A stretch of 64,000 bases of DNA from Chaetorhynchus papuensis (GCA_013396525.1 VWYX01000665.1:351917-415916), one strand, 5' to 3'. Counted from the first letter of the stretch, positions 21,301 through 35,280 are shown. Notes: generated by a model not told the origin, from the sequence alone. Numbers and translations are program-made.

Positions 21301-24300
21301 GACTCGCACAGCCGGCAGGGGCCTGAGTGGTGCAAATAGAAAATGTGAAATCAGTGGGAATGGAGCTCCCCCATCCCCTGGTGCTGCGTGAGGCTGCAGG
21401 GGAGGGTGAGGCCCTCACACGCCTTGCAAATCCAAGCACGGGCTCATCCAGCTGCCACAGGGCAGGAGGTGGGTGAGCTGGTGGGTGGCACAGGGCAGCC
21501 CCTGCTCTGGGGAGCCGGGCCATCCTTGGCTGGTGGGTGCTGCCAGCCTCCTTTTCCTTTAGATACCTGTGGGTTTGGTCCCCAAAATCTCTGTCTGGAG
21601 ACATCCCCAGTGCAAGAGATCAGAAACCTGCCACTTGTTTGGATGCTGGGCCGTGGATCGGCCTCAGCGCCCTGGGGAAGGGGGAGCCGGGAGCACAGGG
21701 TGGGAAAAGGGGGGGGCTTTTCCTCACCCGCTCGAATCTCTTGTGTGGTAATTCATGAGTGTCACTGGCACATCTGTTCAGAGGGAGAGCAGTAATGCAG
21801 GTCCAGCTGAGCGACGAAATTGCTTTCAGGGCTGTTGATTCCCAGCTCGGGGCTGTGTGTGGTCAGCCTGACTGCAGACTGGGGATTTTTTAATTTATTT
21901 CTTCCCCTCTCCTTCGCCCTGTTCCTTGCAGCCAGCAGAGATCAGTCACACGTAGAGCAGGCAGAGACAGGATCTGTGAATCGTATCCACCCTGTTGCCA
22001 TGCTCTGGGACAGATGGGCCATTTGGGCTCATTCGTGAGACCCTGAAATCACTCACACAGCGCCTCGGTGCAGGATTTGCAGCTCACTTATGACCAGGCT
22101 GCCCTGATCACCCTTTTCCTGCAGCTCCTGTGCCTGCTGGGTGTGGGCTCTGCTCGCGGGCCGTTTCTCCTCTAGATGGTGCAGCTGCCTTTGGGCATCA
22201 GCGAGGCACTGCCAGACCCCAACCCTGCGGCAGAACGGGGGGTGCAGCCAGCCCTGGGCTCTCCCCGTGGCCCCTTCCCAGCGTCTTGGCAGGACGGGAT
22301 GGAGCCGAGGGACACAACCCGCCACCCGCCACCTGCCCGAGGCTCTGCGCCAGGCGCCTGTGCAGCAGCATCGCTCTGCCAGCCGTGGGCACCGTGGCAC
22401 TGAGGCGATGAGAAATCCGTCTCCTGCTATTCCCGGCCTCTCTGTCCTTGGCAGAGCACGTCCTGGCAGTGCCCGGGGGAGATGCTGGCAGCGCGCAGCG
22501 GAAGGCGGAGGAGAGGGGACAGATCTCGGGGGTGACCCCGCGCCTTGCGGCAATCCGGCGGGTTCCGTTCACGCCGGGCACAGCCCGGGCCGGCCGGAGG
22601 AGCCGAAATGCCACCGTTGTCTCCTGTTCGAGCGCCCGGCCGCCTGCCATGCCCTGACTCATCCCCGGGAAGGGAGGGATGCGGCTGCCAAAGCCGCGGG
22701 GCTGGGCAGGACGGCTCGGGTACACGCAGAACCTCAGCTCCCACCTGCAGCTCAGCCTCTCCGCCCACCCCAGGGCAGCCAGGAGGACACACGCTGGGAT
22801 GCTCTCCTCCTTCCAGGACCTGCTCCCTGTAGGAGCCATCTCCTCGCTGCAGAGGGACATTTATGGCTTAGGGATTGCGTCAGGGCAGAGTGAGCTCGGC
22901 TGGGTTTGGCAGCCCCCCTGAGCCAAGCAGGTTGGATTTGGGATCCTGCAGGCAGGGGAATCCTGGGCAGCTCTGCCTGCAATACTCCCCACTTGTTTAG
23001 CCTAAACCCGAATAAATACGAGCCTAATGATTTGAGTGAAACAATAGGAGACATTCCAGCACAAAGAAAGCTTTCCTCCTATTAAGCTTTGCTGGCAAGC
23101 TTTAGAGCCTGTATTTTAAATAAATGTTATGGGTGCATTTAAAAACACACCATATGTTCTCCCGCAGATCTTTCTGGGAGCTGCCGCGCCGTGGCTCTGA
23201 CCGGATCCCCTCCTCCCGCTGCCAGGGTGGGTTTTGCCGTGTGCTGCCCATGGAAGCAGGACCAGAGCCCTGTGCCCTCGTGAAGAACCCACACGAGGGA
23301 CTCCTCACGCCCCGCAACACGAATTTCTGGAGGTCTCCGCTGTGAGCACGAGTTGCAAGAGAAACTCTTATTTTTGTTGGACAGCTGATTAATTTGCTGA
23401 TGACCTGCCCTGCGCCCCTGCCACGATCCCCACCGCCCTTCCACCTGCAGCATCAGTCTGGTTTTTGCCAGGCAGCCCCAAAGCCGGCTGCAGCAGGCTT
23501 TGGGATGGCTCAGTTCCCCCCGACCGCTGTAGGTGGCACTCCGGCCCCGCCGCCCGCCCGGCTGCCAGCGCTGCGCTGGTGCTGGCAGGGCGTCAGGGGA
23601 TGAGCTCTAAGTTTACAGCAGATTTTCCCTTCTGACAGATTACTGCTTCATTTGTAAGAGGAGAACTTCTCATTAAGTACATTTTTGACATTTTGTTGAG
23701 AGGGGGGGAAAAAAATTTAAAATCCTCGTGTAACCAAGCGTGCCGGAGCGTGAGCGCGGCTCCGGCTGCGCCGGCTTGGGGGCTGGGGTTGAGTTATTTT
23801 CTTTTTTTGCTTTGGCATCGAAGTCCCTTTTCGTAATTATTCACTTCTGAGCACAATTGCTGCGGATGGGAGACAGGCACATGCCAAAGAGAACCCAGCT
23901 GAAAAGCCAGGAGGGCTTGGAGGTGGCAGCTCCCTGTTCGGGCAGCGCTCGGGTTGCAGTGCTAATCCAATAAGGTTTGATTCGAGTGCGTTTTCAAGGC
24001 AAATCCAAATCTAACGGTTCTTATCCTTGCTCCGGGCACTGTGGGAGTGCCTGGGCATGCCAGGCTTTGGCTGCATTCAGGGCTTGGGGTCTCTGGTTCT
24101 GCCAGGGATCTGTGGCTGCATTTTGGGGACCTGGGGACATCCCCGGGTGGACCCAGCTTGCCTTGGGCAAAGCTCTGCTCTCACCAGGTTCCCTTTGCAA
24201 CCTGCCCTAAAGGATGGAACAACAGCTAATTTTAGAGTTGATCATGCAAATCAGCCTTGATGGAAACTCAGGAGTGAGGTTATTATCAGTCTCTTTTTTT

Positions 24301-27300
24301 TTTTTTCCATGTTGTGGAATAGCCCTTTTGGAAAATCCTTCCTCTTACAGAGCCACAAACGTTTTTTCTTCCTGGGTTTCTTTCAAGTGAAGAAAATGCT
24401 GAGCGAGGCTGTTGCCATAAGCTCCCAGGACATTTTCATTGATCCAAATCAAAGAGCAAGCATCAAAAAGCACCGGGTGACGTTACGGAGGCATTTTAAT
24501 TATGAAAAGTGTCGCAAGCAGCTTAAAGAAAGCAAGTGCCTCACGAGAGGAAAAGCATTTCACTTCTTTTCCCTCAGAAAACACTTTTTCTCATTATCCA
24601 AGTGCTGAAACCATTCGCTCCTCAGGGGCAAGGACCACGCTGGCCTTTCCCAGCTCACGCTGAGCACAACAGCATCAACAGAATTGTGTTGGAGTGCCCT
24701 GAGATTTTTCTCTCCTGCACTAATTGCCACTCCAGCCCCGACTCTTCCCACCCCCTGTGCACTCACGGGTATAAACTGCTTTGCTGCTGCTGCTTTGCCA
24801 CCCCAGTGACGCCCAGTGCTCCTGCAACGATCCCTGCTCAAGTGTTTTTCTTCAAGAAACACTTCTGAACCAGCTTTGAAAAGCGTTTGGAAACCTGGTC
24901 TTCCTTCTATCAACAGCTGTGGATGGAGATGCCCTGTTCCTCTCGCAGATCCCTCCCTGTCTGCCTTTCAAAGCTGGGATAAACCCTTGGCTACTGCTGG
25001 TTCAGACCCTTCCCCTTCCCTCTGCTGGAGCCCGAGGACATTGGCCTGGGAGGTGACACGGGCTGGAGGTGCAGCCCCAAGTGGCAACGGGCTCGGGGCT
25101 GGGATCCTCCCCGGGTGATCCAGCTCTCCCTGGCACTGCCCGGCTGTGGCTGCCCTGTCTCAGGGGCTGCTGGCTCTGGGCAGAGATCAGATCTTTGTCC
25201 CCTGGGCAGCGGCACGCTCCTGCCTGAGAAAACCAGATGATGATGTCTTTTATCCCTGACGGCTCCAAGTGTTTTATGCCTGTGCACTCCTTGTTTTAGG
25301 GAACGAGTCTTGTAGACAGAGACAATCCCATCAATGCTTTTCCCTGCGAGATGATCTTAGGGCTGAGGGCTGAAAACACCCATGAGGAGCTGCTTTAAGA
25401 CCTGGTCACCCCCTCACCCCCAGGACCATCGCCGCAGACATGAGGGGGGGACAAAAAAGGACCTGTTTGCCTCCCAAGGGGAAAGTTGGGAGACTCAAGC
25501 GTGGCTGTTACGCCCTGAGGAGAGGCTGAGTGGGCCCAGGGAAGGGCGTCAGGGTTTCTCTGGCGAGGGAGGGATGCGCTCAGCTCCCGGCAGATGGTCC
25601 TCCCATCTCCCTGCACTCGATGGGATGGTGGGAGAAGTTATTATGAAAGACTGCTGTGACATTCACAGCACAGATCTGCCAACTGGTGTCTCGGGGAGAT
25701 GGAGGGAGCACATTGCCGTGCTGCATAAATTGGTGCAGAGATATATCTGGTGCTGTGCTTCGTGGCAGGGTGGCAAGGAGCCTTCTGCTGCCAGGGGAAT
25801 GGGGTGCCCAGACAGAGCCCTGCTCAGGGCTGGCACTGAGACCCCACAGAGGAGCTTGGTGTTCCTGTGGGTGCCTTTTTGCCATGGGGATGTTCGTAAT
25901 TTCTAAAAACTGGTCCTTCTGTGACAGTGTCTCAGAGCAGTGCAGTGCTCCCCACACAGTGTCCTCTCCCAGTGTCCCCTCCCAGTGTCCTCTCCCAGTG
26001 TCCCCTCCCAGTGTCCCCTCCCAGTGTCCCCCCCAGTTTCCAGCTGCGTGGACCACTGCAGATGCCCTGTCCCAGTTGTGGCTGAAGGTCCTGTGGAGCC
26101 ACACGGACCCTCCATCCCGTGGGCCCATCCTGGAGGAGCAAGGGCTGCCTGTCCCTCACCACCTGCCCTGCCAGCTGGGTCAGAAGGGAGCCGGGCTCTT
26201 GCTTTCTCTGTGTCCTGGAGTTGTCATTTCTGGTTTCTGGGCAGGAAACAAAACAAAACTCAGATAATCGCGGCCCCAGCTCAGATTTAGGTGGTGTTTA
26301 CTTCCCTGCTTTTTCCATCTCTTTGCTTTCAGGGTCAGTTCCCCTTCACAGCTCAGACAACAGAGCAGAAGCCCCACAACAATCCTCCTTTTTTTTTGTG
26401 CTTGCCACTTGTTAATGATTTCATTAGCTCCCTCTGCGTCTTGACAGGGGTTTTAATTTTCCATGGCAACTGCATCCACGAGCTCTCCCCACTCAGGAAC
26501 CCACGCTGTGGGGTGCCGGGGGGCTCCAAGCAGCCGAATCCCCCATCCTACAAATAAAAGTGGGCACCAGCAGGTCGCGCCCTCGGGGGAACCTTTCCCA
26601 CTGGCACAGCAGCAGCAGGAGGATCCATCCATCCCCGAGCTGCCTGTGGGCTCTGTGGGGCAGGGATGTTCCCAGCTGGATCGGTGCCTTCCCTGTGGTG
26701 TCTCGGCAGCTGGGAAGCATCAGCCTGGGAGGAGGAGGAACTCAGCCTGTTCACACAAACAAAAACGAATGCCCACCAGGACGACTTTCATACCTACAAA
26801 TGATCTCTGCCGTGGAGCTGCAGATTAAACAAACCCTGCCACCAGCACAGCACAGGAGCAGCAGGGAAACCTGTGCAGCTCCCACCCCTCGGTGCCTCCT
26901 GTCCCTGTCCTTGTCCCTGGGCAGCTCCTCTGTGCCCAAATTCTTTGTTCCTCCTCCAGGAGGGTGCTGCTGATGCCTCCAAGCACAGCAAGGGGGGCTG
27001 TGCGTGCTTTGGGCTGGTGTGGGGGTGTGTTTAATTCTCCAGGGGGTTTTCTGAGGGGGGTTGGGAAGGAATTCATCCTGCAGGTTGCAATTCCCTAAAT
27101 CTGCAGCCATAAAGTGTGGTGTGAAAGGGCCTGGTCCTGCCCTCACTGGCTTGAGGAAGGAGGCAGAGAAGAAACAACTCAGCACCTGCAGCTGGGGCTG
27201 ATTTCTAACCCATCTTCCCATCCCAGCAGGAAAATCCCGATTTCTGGCCGTTCCCTGAGATCTCCTCAGTGATGGCACCCACTGTCCCAGGGTACCCAAA

Positions 27301-28110
27301 ATAGCTCCCTGCTCCAAAACCCCAGAGGAGGAGATGGGGATGGGGCTCTCCGTGGAGGGGCTGGGGGAGCTCAGGGCATCCTGGGACTCAGTGGGGTGGG
27401 ATGCGAGCCTGGCTCCCTTGGGCTGCCCAGTCTGGTGAGGCAGAACCCCTCAAACTTCCCCTCATCTTTTGATGGATCCTTTTCTCCCTCCTCAAACACC
27501 TGCAGTGTTAGGACACCCCCAGACACCCTAAATCAGCTCAGGGGGATGCTGGAGCAGAGGCAAACTCTCCCAGGGGCATCACAGGGAAAGGGGCATTTGG
27601 GTCCAAACTCACTGCAGGCTTTTAGGAAGCAATAATTAATTAGCTCCCTGTTTTTCACCAGGAGCTTCTCCTCCTCCTCCTCCTCCTCCTCCTCCCTGTC
27701 CTCTTGTGCCAGGACAATGTGTCATCACCAGAAGATGCAGCATCATTTCCACAACACAAAAAAAATAAAATAGGTGCTATTCATCAGTGGGTTTTGTGCT
27801 AATAGCCCGTGCTCTTTGAAGTGGGAGCGTGGCCGGGGCTGTTCCCTCTTCCAGCTTGTGGGATAAAGGATCTCTGTGCAATCCTATAATAACCTCTTTC
27901 ACCTGACGCCCTCAAAGTGCTTTTGGACATCAATTAATTAGGCCTCACAACACCCTGTTGGCTTCCAGCTCACCCAGGGGTTTTCATCGTGTGTTCAAAC
28001 AATTCACCCCATCTTTGTGGTGCCGGTTTTCGGCTGCCCAAGGGTCACCCCAAGGGGGGCGAGCAATTATTTCTGGGAATCCTGGCAGGGCTGGGCTGCC
28101 CTCAGGGTTA
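15311..28110. other. Gene-poor interval, no supported gene
   Basis: About 12.8 kb of mixed GC-rich sequence with AT-richer islands (for example 16540-16630, 17560-17720, 17980-18420 and 23600-23860). Simple repeats include T/A homopolymers at 17059-17076, 17698-17709 and 24294-24306, a (GGA)n tract near 21195-21215, and a (CTC)n tract at 27665-27695. The open frames here lack family resemblance and good codon character. A modest CpG cluster lies at about 22440-22720. Confidence 0.7.
25957..26036. repeat. 14-15 bp tandem repeat (CCCAGTGTCCYCTC)
   Basis: About six copies of CCCAGTGTCC followed by CCTC or TCTC. Confidence 0.9.
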
Positions 28111-28360
28111 ATCATGGAATCATGGAATGGTTTGGGGTGGAAGGGACATTAAAACCCATCCAATGCCACCCCTTCCATGGGCAGGGACACCTTCCACTAT
28201 CCCAGGCTGCTCCAAGCCCCGTCCAGCCTGGCCTTGGACATTTCCAGGGATCCAGGGGCAGCCCCAGCTGCTCTGGGAAACCTGTGCCAGGGCCTCCCCA
28301 CCCTCACAAGGAAGGATTTTTCCCCAGTATCCCATCTAAACCTCTTTTTGAGGGGCTGCA
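28111..28360 (-). mobile_element. CR1 LINE 3' fragment
   Basis: On the plus strand it begins ATCATGGAATCATGGAATGG, continues GGGGTGGAAGGGACATTAAA, and then shows the typical CCACTATCCCAGGCTGCTCC and AAGGAAGGATTTTTCCCCAG. This is the reverse complement of the avian CR1 3' end, so the element lies on the minus strand. It is 5'-truncated. Confidence 0.92.
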
Positions 28361-30999
28361 GGATATGGGCTGTGCAGGGATTTGCTGATCCTGTGAGAGA
28401 AGGGGAGCAGGAGCTGCCTGCGTGGAGATTGTGATGCTGGGGATGTGGAGTGGCTCATCAGTGGCTTCAGAGTCCTAATTAGATCTCTTTAATGAGCACC
28501 CACAGCATTATCAGGGGTTCCTCTGGGGCCAAGAGGCGGTCCAGACTCTTTTAATTACTCCCGACTCTTAATTTTCGTGTCTGTGCTGATCCTCGTAGTT
28601 CCCCTTCCTCCCTTGCCGCAGAGGACTCCTTACCAGGACACACTTCCTCTCTGCTCCTTGCACAAGTTTTTTCCTTCTTTTCCCCCTCCCAGATCTCACA
28701 GAAAGAGATGGAGCAGGTAGAATCTGCCCACCTGCAACACCCAAACCCAGGGAGTTGGGTCGGGAGGGCTGAGCTTTCCAGAGGAAACACGGGAAGGTGG
28801 TTGGGATGGAGAGCCCAGCTCCCACTCCCGCAGGGAGCCGAGGAGACTTCGGGAGCATCAGGAACCTGCCCTGCAAGGCACTGCGTGTGCTCACAGCCAG
28901 CACAGGGGACAGTCACACCTCACCCAGGAGCTTCCTGCACCTCTCCAGTGCGGGAATTGCCTCGGGATGGTCCCCGAACTCTTGGCTGCTCAGCAGCCCA
29001 GGAAGGGAAGCGGTGAGAGCTCACCCCGAACGCCCTTTTCCCCATCCTCTCCTTCGTGCGGGGACAAGGCAGCACCGCCTCACCAGCACAAGCCTCTCGG
29101 AGTGGTTCGAATTCCATTTTTGGATTTTTTTCCTGGCCAGGGAGGGGGCACTGCCGCAGACATGAAAGCCCGGAGGCGCTTCAGAAGGAAGGAGGAGAGG
29201 AGGAGGCTGCGTGCTGCGGGAGGCAGCCCCGGCTCTTAGCGCTGCCCCGGCCGCCTTTGAACGCGGCCAGCGGAGCCGTTCGATCTCCAGCCGAGCCCTC
29301 GGTGTTTCTGTCACCGGGGTGAGACCTCTCCTGCCCGGGGAGCCGCCTCTCGGGAAGCTTTTCCCCAGGAAAAGGCTTTAAACTCCCTTCCTGCCGGCTG
29401 ACCTTCGCTCCGGGGAGGGGGGAACAGCCTTTGGGGGGCTGCTGGGGCGAGAGGACAGAGGATCTCTGCGTGCCCCAAAACGGGGTCCCTGCAGGGCACT
29501 GAGAGGTGTCCTGGCAGGGCAGTGATGATGATTCCAGTGGCCCCATCCTAAAGAAAAGCACCCAGCCAGCCCCAGGGGCGGAGCTGGGGAAACTGAGGCG
29601 CAGAGATGCCCTGAGCCTTGCAAAGCTCTTCACTTAAGCGCTCAAGCTCGGGTTTAAGTCAAGCTCGAGCCTGGCGTTCCACACCTGAACCATCCTCCGA
29701 CGTTTTCCACAGGTTTTTGGATTTTTTTTCCCCCCTTGACTGAAGCAAAAAGGGTTTTCAAAAGCCGGGCTCCGGCCTTGAAGTGACGCGTAATTGAAGG
29801 CGGTAATTAAAGGCACAGCCGAGCGCTGAGTGAGAAAAGGGAAAAAAGAAAGGAAAAGTGCCGGTTGCAATTTTTACAATTTAATCAGGTTCGCTCTCTC
29901 TCGTAGCGGGGAGGTGGCAGGCAGACCCCGGGGGCACACGAGACTTTCTGATGTTCCTGGGATCCAGCTTTCCCGAGGAAAACTGCGCAGCTCCGCCACA
30001 CATTAAAAGGCAGAGATTAGCAAAAAGCCTATTTTAATATAATTTTCCCACCACCCCCCCGAGAACGGGGGAGCTTCTTGAAGCAGAAACGTTCAATAAT
30101 TAAAAAAGGAAAAAAAGGGGGAAAAAAAATAATGAGGGTTGATATGGAAAGTGTATGAAAATAGATCTCTGCTGACTTCCCCGCTCCGAGATATCATTGC
30201 CTGGCAATATTTTCAGTTTCTCTAATAAGAGAGCTCCGCTTGGTGGCTTTGTCAGCACTGGGAGGTGGAAAACAAGGATCTGAGGGCAGGATTATGTGTC
30301 CTAAAAGGCACCTGAGCAGTGGATTGAGGCTGGGGGGAGGTCAGTGCCAGCCTTGCAGCAGGAATTTGGGGTGGCAGCTTGGCTTTTGTGGGGCACGGCC
30401 CGGCCTGGGGAGAGCGGCACCGTTGGCAGAGCCGCGCTTTGGCTTGGGAGTGTGGATAAATTATATAAATCATCCACCCTGGATGAGGGAGTGTGCACAT
30501 AAATATGTAGATTTAGGCTCCAGCCCTCATGACTTATTCACCAGTAGCATCATATTGTTTCTAACTTTGGAGCAGTTCCTGGAAACTGTTCGTTCCTCAA
30601 ATTAAAAAAAGATCGATGGGAGCTGCTGCTGCTGCTGTGTGCTCCTGGCAGCGCTGCTGCTGTGCCTGGGGACGGGCTGGGCAGCAGCAGGCACCTCCCA
30701 CCTCCCTGGATCCATCCAGGGGCTCACACCCATCCCGGGAAGGGAAGGGGGAACCGTCTGGATGTGGAGTAGGAGCGAGAGTCCTGCCCTGGCTGTGCTC
30801 TCCCTTTCACAAGGCAGCGACTCTCCTGCCCTGAACCTCCAGCTTGTAAAGGGAAGAGTGGAAATCTTCATTTTGGCAGCAGTTTTTGTCCACCTGAAGC
30901 ACCCTTGGGGGGACCCAGGAGCTGTTGCCATATCCCCCTGCCTGCCTGATGCTTGGGCTGCTGCGGGGTCCCAGAGATGCTTCAGACTGAAGGAGTGGG
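28361..30999. other. Gene-poor interval with a small CpG cluster and AT-rich islands
   Basis: No gene is supported. A CpG cluster lies at about 29200-29340. Two AT-rich stretches, 29995-30235 and 30435-30600, are unlike the GC-rich surroundings and contain repeated AATTA/TAATT cores. They are candidate conserved regulatory elements. Confidence 0.5.
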
Positions 31000-31192
31000 T
31001 TTGGATTAGGAAGGAATTCTTGGCTGTGAGGATGGTGAGGCCCAGGCTGCCCCTGGGATCCCTGGAAGTGCCCAAGGCCAGGCTGGACAGGGCTTGGAGC
31101 ACCCTGGGACCGTGGAAGGTGTCCCTGCCCGTGGCAGGGGGTGGAATGGGATGAATTTTAAGGTCTCTTCCAACCCCAATCATGATTCCATG
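31000..31192 (+). mobile_element. CR1 LINE 3' fragment
   Basis: This begins ATTAGGAAGGAATTCTTGGC, passes through GGCTTGGAGCACCCTGGGAC and GTGGAAGGTGTCCCTGCCCG, and ends TCTTCCAACCCCAATCATGA. It is the sense orientation of the CR1 3' end. Confidence 0.92.
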
Positions 31193-34100
31193 CTTCCACA
31201 CAGTTCCCACTTCTCTGGCCTCTGCCCCAGCCTCTCACTGCTAAACTCAGCTCCGATTTTTCTCCATTTCCCTGAGATTGGAACACTCAGGGACAGCAGG
31301 AACAGCGTCCAGCCCACAATCAGGATGGATGGATGGATGGATGGGAATCCCCTTGGCTGCTCCTGCTGCTCGGGACCATTGCCCAGGAAACGAGCAGCCC
31401 CCGGCAGGTCGTTGTGGCACATCCCAGAATATCCTGCTTAATGGACTCCGCCAAGTCAGTATTGTCCTAAATGGTTCTGAGCAAGGAGCAGGGAGGCAGT
31501 AACAATGCAGACATGCCATTTTCCAAGGAATTATGCCTGCCCGGGATTTATCGGAGAGCTCAAATTGCTGTTAATAAAACACAGTTTTGCTGGCGCAAGG
31601 GAAATTGGTTTTTTTGCAGAGGCTGGAGGGATCCAAGTAGAACATTCCGGGTGTCATCTCCAGAGCAGCAGGAAAATGAGCTCCCTGCTTTTGGCAAGGC
31701 CAGCGAGGTTGGAAGCTTCACCCTCTTAGAAAGGAGATCCTGAAAGGGTTTCCCCTCCTGGACTGCTCCCGGCTCCCTAAAATCCCTCAATTCCTTCCCA
31801 CTCCCCTTTGCCAGCCCTTAAAGCTGCGCTGGATCTTTTCAATGTATTTTAAATTTCTTCCCATTCCTGAGAAGTTCTCCTGTCCACAGCCCCTTCCTGG
31901 TTTCCTCCCAGTTTTCTTCCCTCACAGCTCTGTGCTGCTTTCCCGAGCAGGGAGAGCCCCAGCCCCTTGTTTTAAAGCTCAAATAAACAGATTTGAGATA
32001 AACTCCCCATCCTGTAATTCCTCCACTGCAACTCTGTTCTTTTCCTCGCCTTGTGCATTCGAGGGAGCGGGTGCTCGGGGAAAAATGCTGCAATTTAATT
32101 TGGGAATCATTCCGCTCGGAGAAACCGCAGAGGGGGAGAGGGAGATCTCTGCCATCAATAAATCAAGGAATTCACAGCTCTGCACATCACCTGGCTGGGG
32201 CAGGATGGACGTGGGCATCCCTCAGCCCTGGCCCATCTGCAACGGAGACATGAAAATTTGGGGGATTCATGTTCATTTGGTTTTATTTGAGAGGCAAAGT
32301 TTGCTGATGTGTTCCTGGCAAATCTGGGATGTTAATTACTGGGGAGCAGAGCACAGGAGTGCTGGAATCCACTCCTCACATCCACGGGAGCTTTGGGAAT
32401 CCTCATCCCAGGAGGTTCCAGGCTCTGTTCCCAGCCCCAATCCTTCTGTTCAACTTTCTGCTGCCCTCAGGTCCAGCTTGGGAAGCCCGAGGCGTTGAGC
32501 CTTCCTGGGATTTCCTGCTTCCCTCAAAGGATGGGCTTTCCCTGGGGAGGGACAGGGTGGGCTCAGGGAGGGACTGGGGACCCCCAGGACCTGCTGCCAC
32601 CTCCCCTCCCGAGGGTGTTGGAGCAGCAATCAGCCCGTGCCTTGAGGGATTGCTGGAACATTTCCAAGCAGAGGAAAAAGCCCCATTTTCCCTCCCTTCC
32701 TGGTGGAGATGAAACCGGAGCTGGAGCCGCTCCGGAGAGCCGAGCCGCCCTCGCCGCTGCCGCCGGAATAACAATGACTGCGAGAGATAATTAGCTGAGC
32801 TTCTCCGATCCCGACAATTAACTGACCCCCTCCAACCCCGATAATTAACTTGAGCCCCTCCAACCCCGATAATTAACCAAGTTCCTCCAACCCCAATAAT
32901 CAGCCCAGCCCCTCCAACCCTGCTCAGTAACTGAGCCCCTCCAAGCCCGGTGTTCAGCCCAGCCGCTCCAAGCCTGCTCGGGGCTGTGCTGCCCCATCCT
33001 CACCCAAGGGGGATGCTGGAGAGGGTCCCAAGGAGCCACTGGCCTGTCCCCATGGCTCTGCCCACCCCCAGGGCTGAGCTCCTTCCCCGTGGCCCCCAAA
33101 ATCATCCCAGCCCAGGAGCAGCAGCATTTTCCCCGCACTGGAGGACACTTAGCGAAGTCCTGAGAGGATTGCGGGGAATTTTTCTCCCTGATTATTCGTG
33201 TCTAACAAGAACTGGCAGCTTTTTTATTTCCTGCTCTCCCAGGCTTTTCCAGAGGCTTTTCCCCCCTCACCCTGCGAGGCTTTTCAGCAGGTTGCTTAAG
33301 TTTTATTGCTTTGATCCCATAATGTGCCGTTATGCAACGAGACAAGCTCTTCCCGTCACTTCCCTGGCTCCAGCCAGGCCTTTTGCTGTAATAGGCACAG
33401 CACTGCCTTGAAATATTAACGAGCTTTACCTTAATTACCTTTCAAGCCTCTCAGAGCTCTCTCTTCATTTCCCTTCTCACTCTCTTTTTAATCTCAGCCA
33501 CGAGCAGAGCCAGGGTGAGGGTGGGATTTATCCCCCTGCTCCCCTCACCCCGTGCTTTGGATGCTGCCAGGGTGAGGGAGGGACCTCGGGGGTGTGGGCG
33601 GCTCCGATTTTTTTTATTTTATGGCTCGGCATTTCCCCTTGGAATTTTGGTTTCCAGAAGGAAGAGAGCGCCTGACACTTTTGCTGTGTTTCAGATAAAC
33701 GGGATGCCACGGGATGGCCCCCGTGCCACCCAGAATCAGCCCCTCCGTCCTCCCTGGCAGAGGAGACTTTCCCCCTGTCCTCTCTGTGGCACTGGGAGAG
33801 GCAGCAGCTTCCTGCAGCACCTCCCCAGCTGTCCCCACGCTGTCACTGCTGCTGGTGACACTCAGACTCCTGCAGACATTTATTAGATAAGTGCATTGGG
33901 GCAGCAGCAGAGCGGTGGCACCTCCGGGGCACCGCTGCAGCCAATTGCCTGGTTCATCCCAATTCCTCATCAAGAGGAGCCCTGGCCTTGCTGGGGGCTC
34001 GGGGGACAGAGGGGGAAGGCCAAGGGGGTGGGGATGGATTTTATGACACACCACAGCCCTGCAAAAGCCAGCTCCTTTTTAAGCTGCATCGTTCCTTGTT

Positions 34101-35280
34101 TATTAACGTCCCTTTTGGTTTAGTAACACACATCCAACCAGGGAATTCTGCACGGAGCACGGGAAAGTAGGGCAAGGGAGACACTAATAGCTCCCAACAA
34201 GGAGGCTGATTCATGGCTCTCTGCTGCAGAAGCCCCGTTTAGCTCCCCAAATCCTCATTTTACCTTGGCTGTCGTGTTCCGTCAGCCCCACGGACGGGGG
34301 CTGGGTGCTGGCCGTGGTGGGATGCAGGCACCTGGTGGGATGCAGGGAGCAGTGGGATGTGGCACCCAGTGGGATGCTCTGCCTCTCTCCTGGCCTGTCC
34401 CCACAGCTGATGTGTTTTACCAGGTTTTTTACCGTGTTTTATCAGCGTTTCCCCACCCGTCAGTGGGGTCAGGGCTGGCAGGAGGGGTGGCAGCGCTTCC
34501 AGGCTCCGCTGTGGGCTCGGTGCTGGGGAAAGCAGCAGCTCAGGTGTGTTGGTGTCCCCCCTTGGCTGATTCCCCAGGGGTTATCACCCCCAAAACTGCT
34601 CCTGCAGCTCCTCAGTGGGCACAGCCAGCTCCTCCAACGTGAAGCAGGGCTGGGATTTGGGTTATTAACGAGCGGTGAACCCAAACCAGGCACTTTTGAA
34701 ATGCTTTCTTTCCTCTCCCACACAACCTGAGCATCTCCTCTGCTCAGACCTGCAGCTGCTCTGATGAGCTCTCACACGGTGGGAGAGAAAAGGGGGACAA
34801 AGGGAAGGAGGGTGTGATCCCACATGGAATTCACTGCTGGCAACCCCCAACCCCATCTCCCAACCCCCCCTGCACCCTCCAGCTCCCCAGACCTTTTCCT
34901 CTGCACCTTTCTTGCTTTCCTGGGTGTTCTTCTCCGGTAGCCAAGTGGCAGGGGGAATTCCTGCATCCTGTCAGCGCAATGGGCTGCCACATCCTTGCAA
35001 AATAAACCATAAATCCTGCTCTGAGGAGCCACCTCCTCAACTTTTTCTGCCGCCACTTTGCCTTGACACTGAATTTTTGGAGCATTTGGGGGTTGTAAAA
35101 GTGGCCTCAGACCCTCTCCCTTTGCAGATGGAAGGAAGCTCTAGTGGCCCCCAGCTCTGCTCTTCCAAAGAATGGGGTAGCAGCAGTCCCTGGTGGATTT
35201 TTCCCGGCTCTCCCCTGGTTTGGAGCACCTTTTCCAGCAGTGAATTTTGCTGGGGATGGATGGGCAGCCTCCGAGAGCAC
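31193..35280. other. Gene-poor interval
   Basis: No gene is supported. It includes a (GGAT)n tract at 31321-31345 and a 28-bp tandem repeat (annotated separately). A stretch at 33160-33500 has AT-rich segments (for example AAATATTAACGAGC and CCTTAATTACC) that may be regulatory. Confidence 0.6.
32799..32985. repeat. Degenerate 27-31 bp tandem repeat
   Basis: About six units of the form CCCCTCCAACCCCGATAATTAAC. The left copies are AT-rich at the end of the unit (GATAATTAAC); the right copies have drifted to CTCAGTAACTGAG and GTTCAGCCCAG. Confidence 0.85.
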
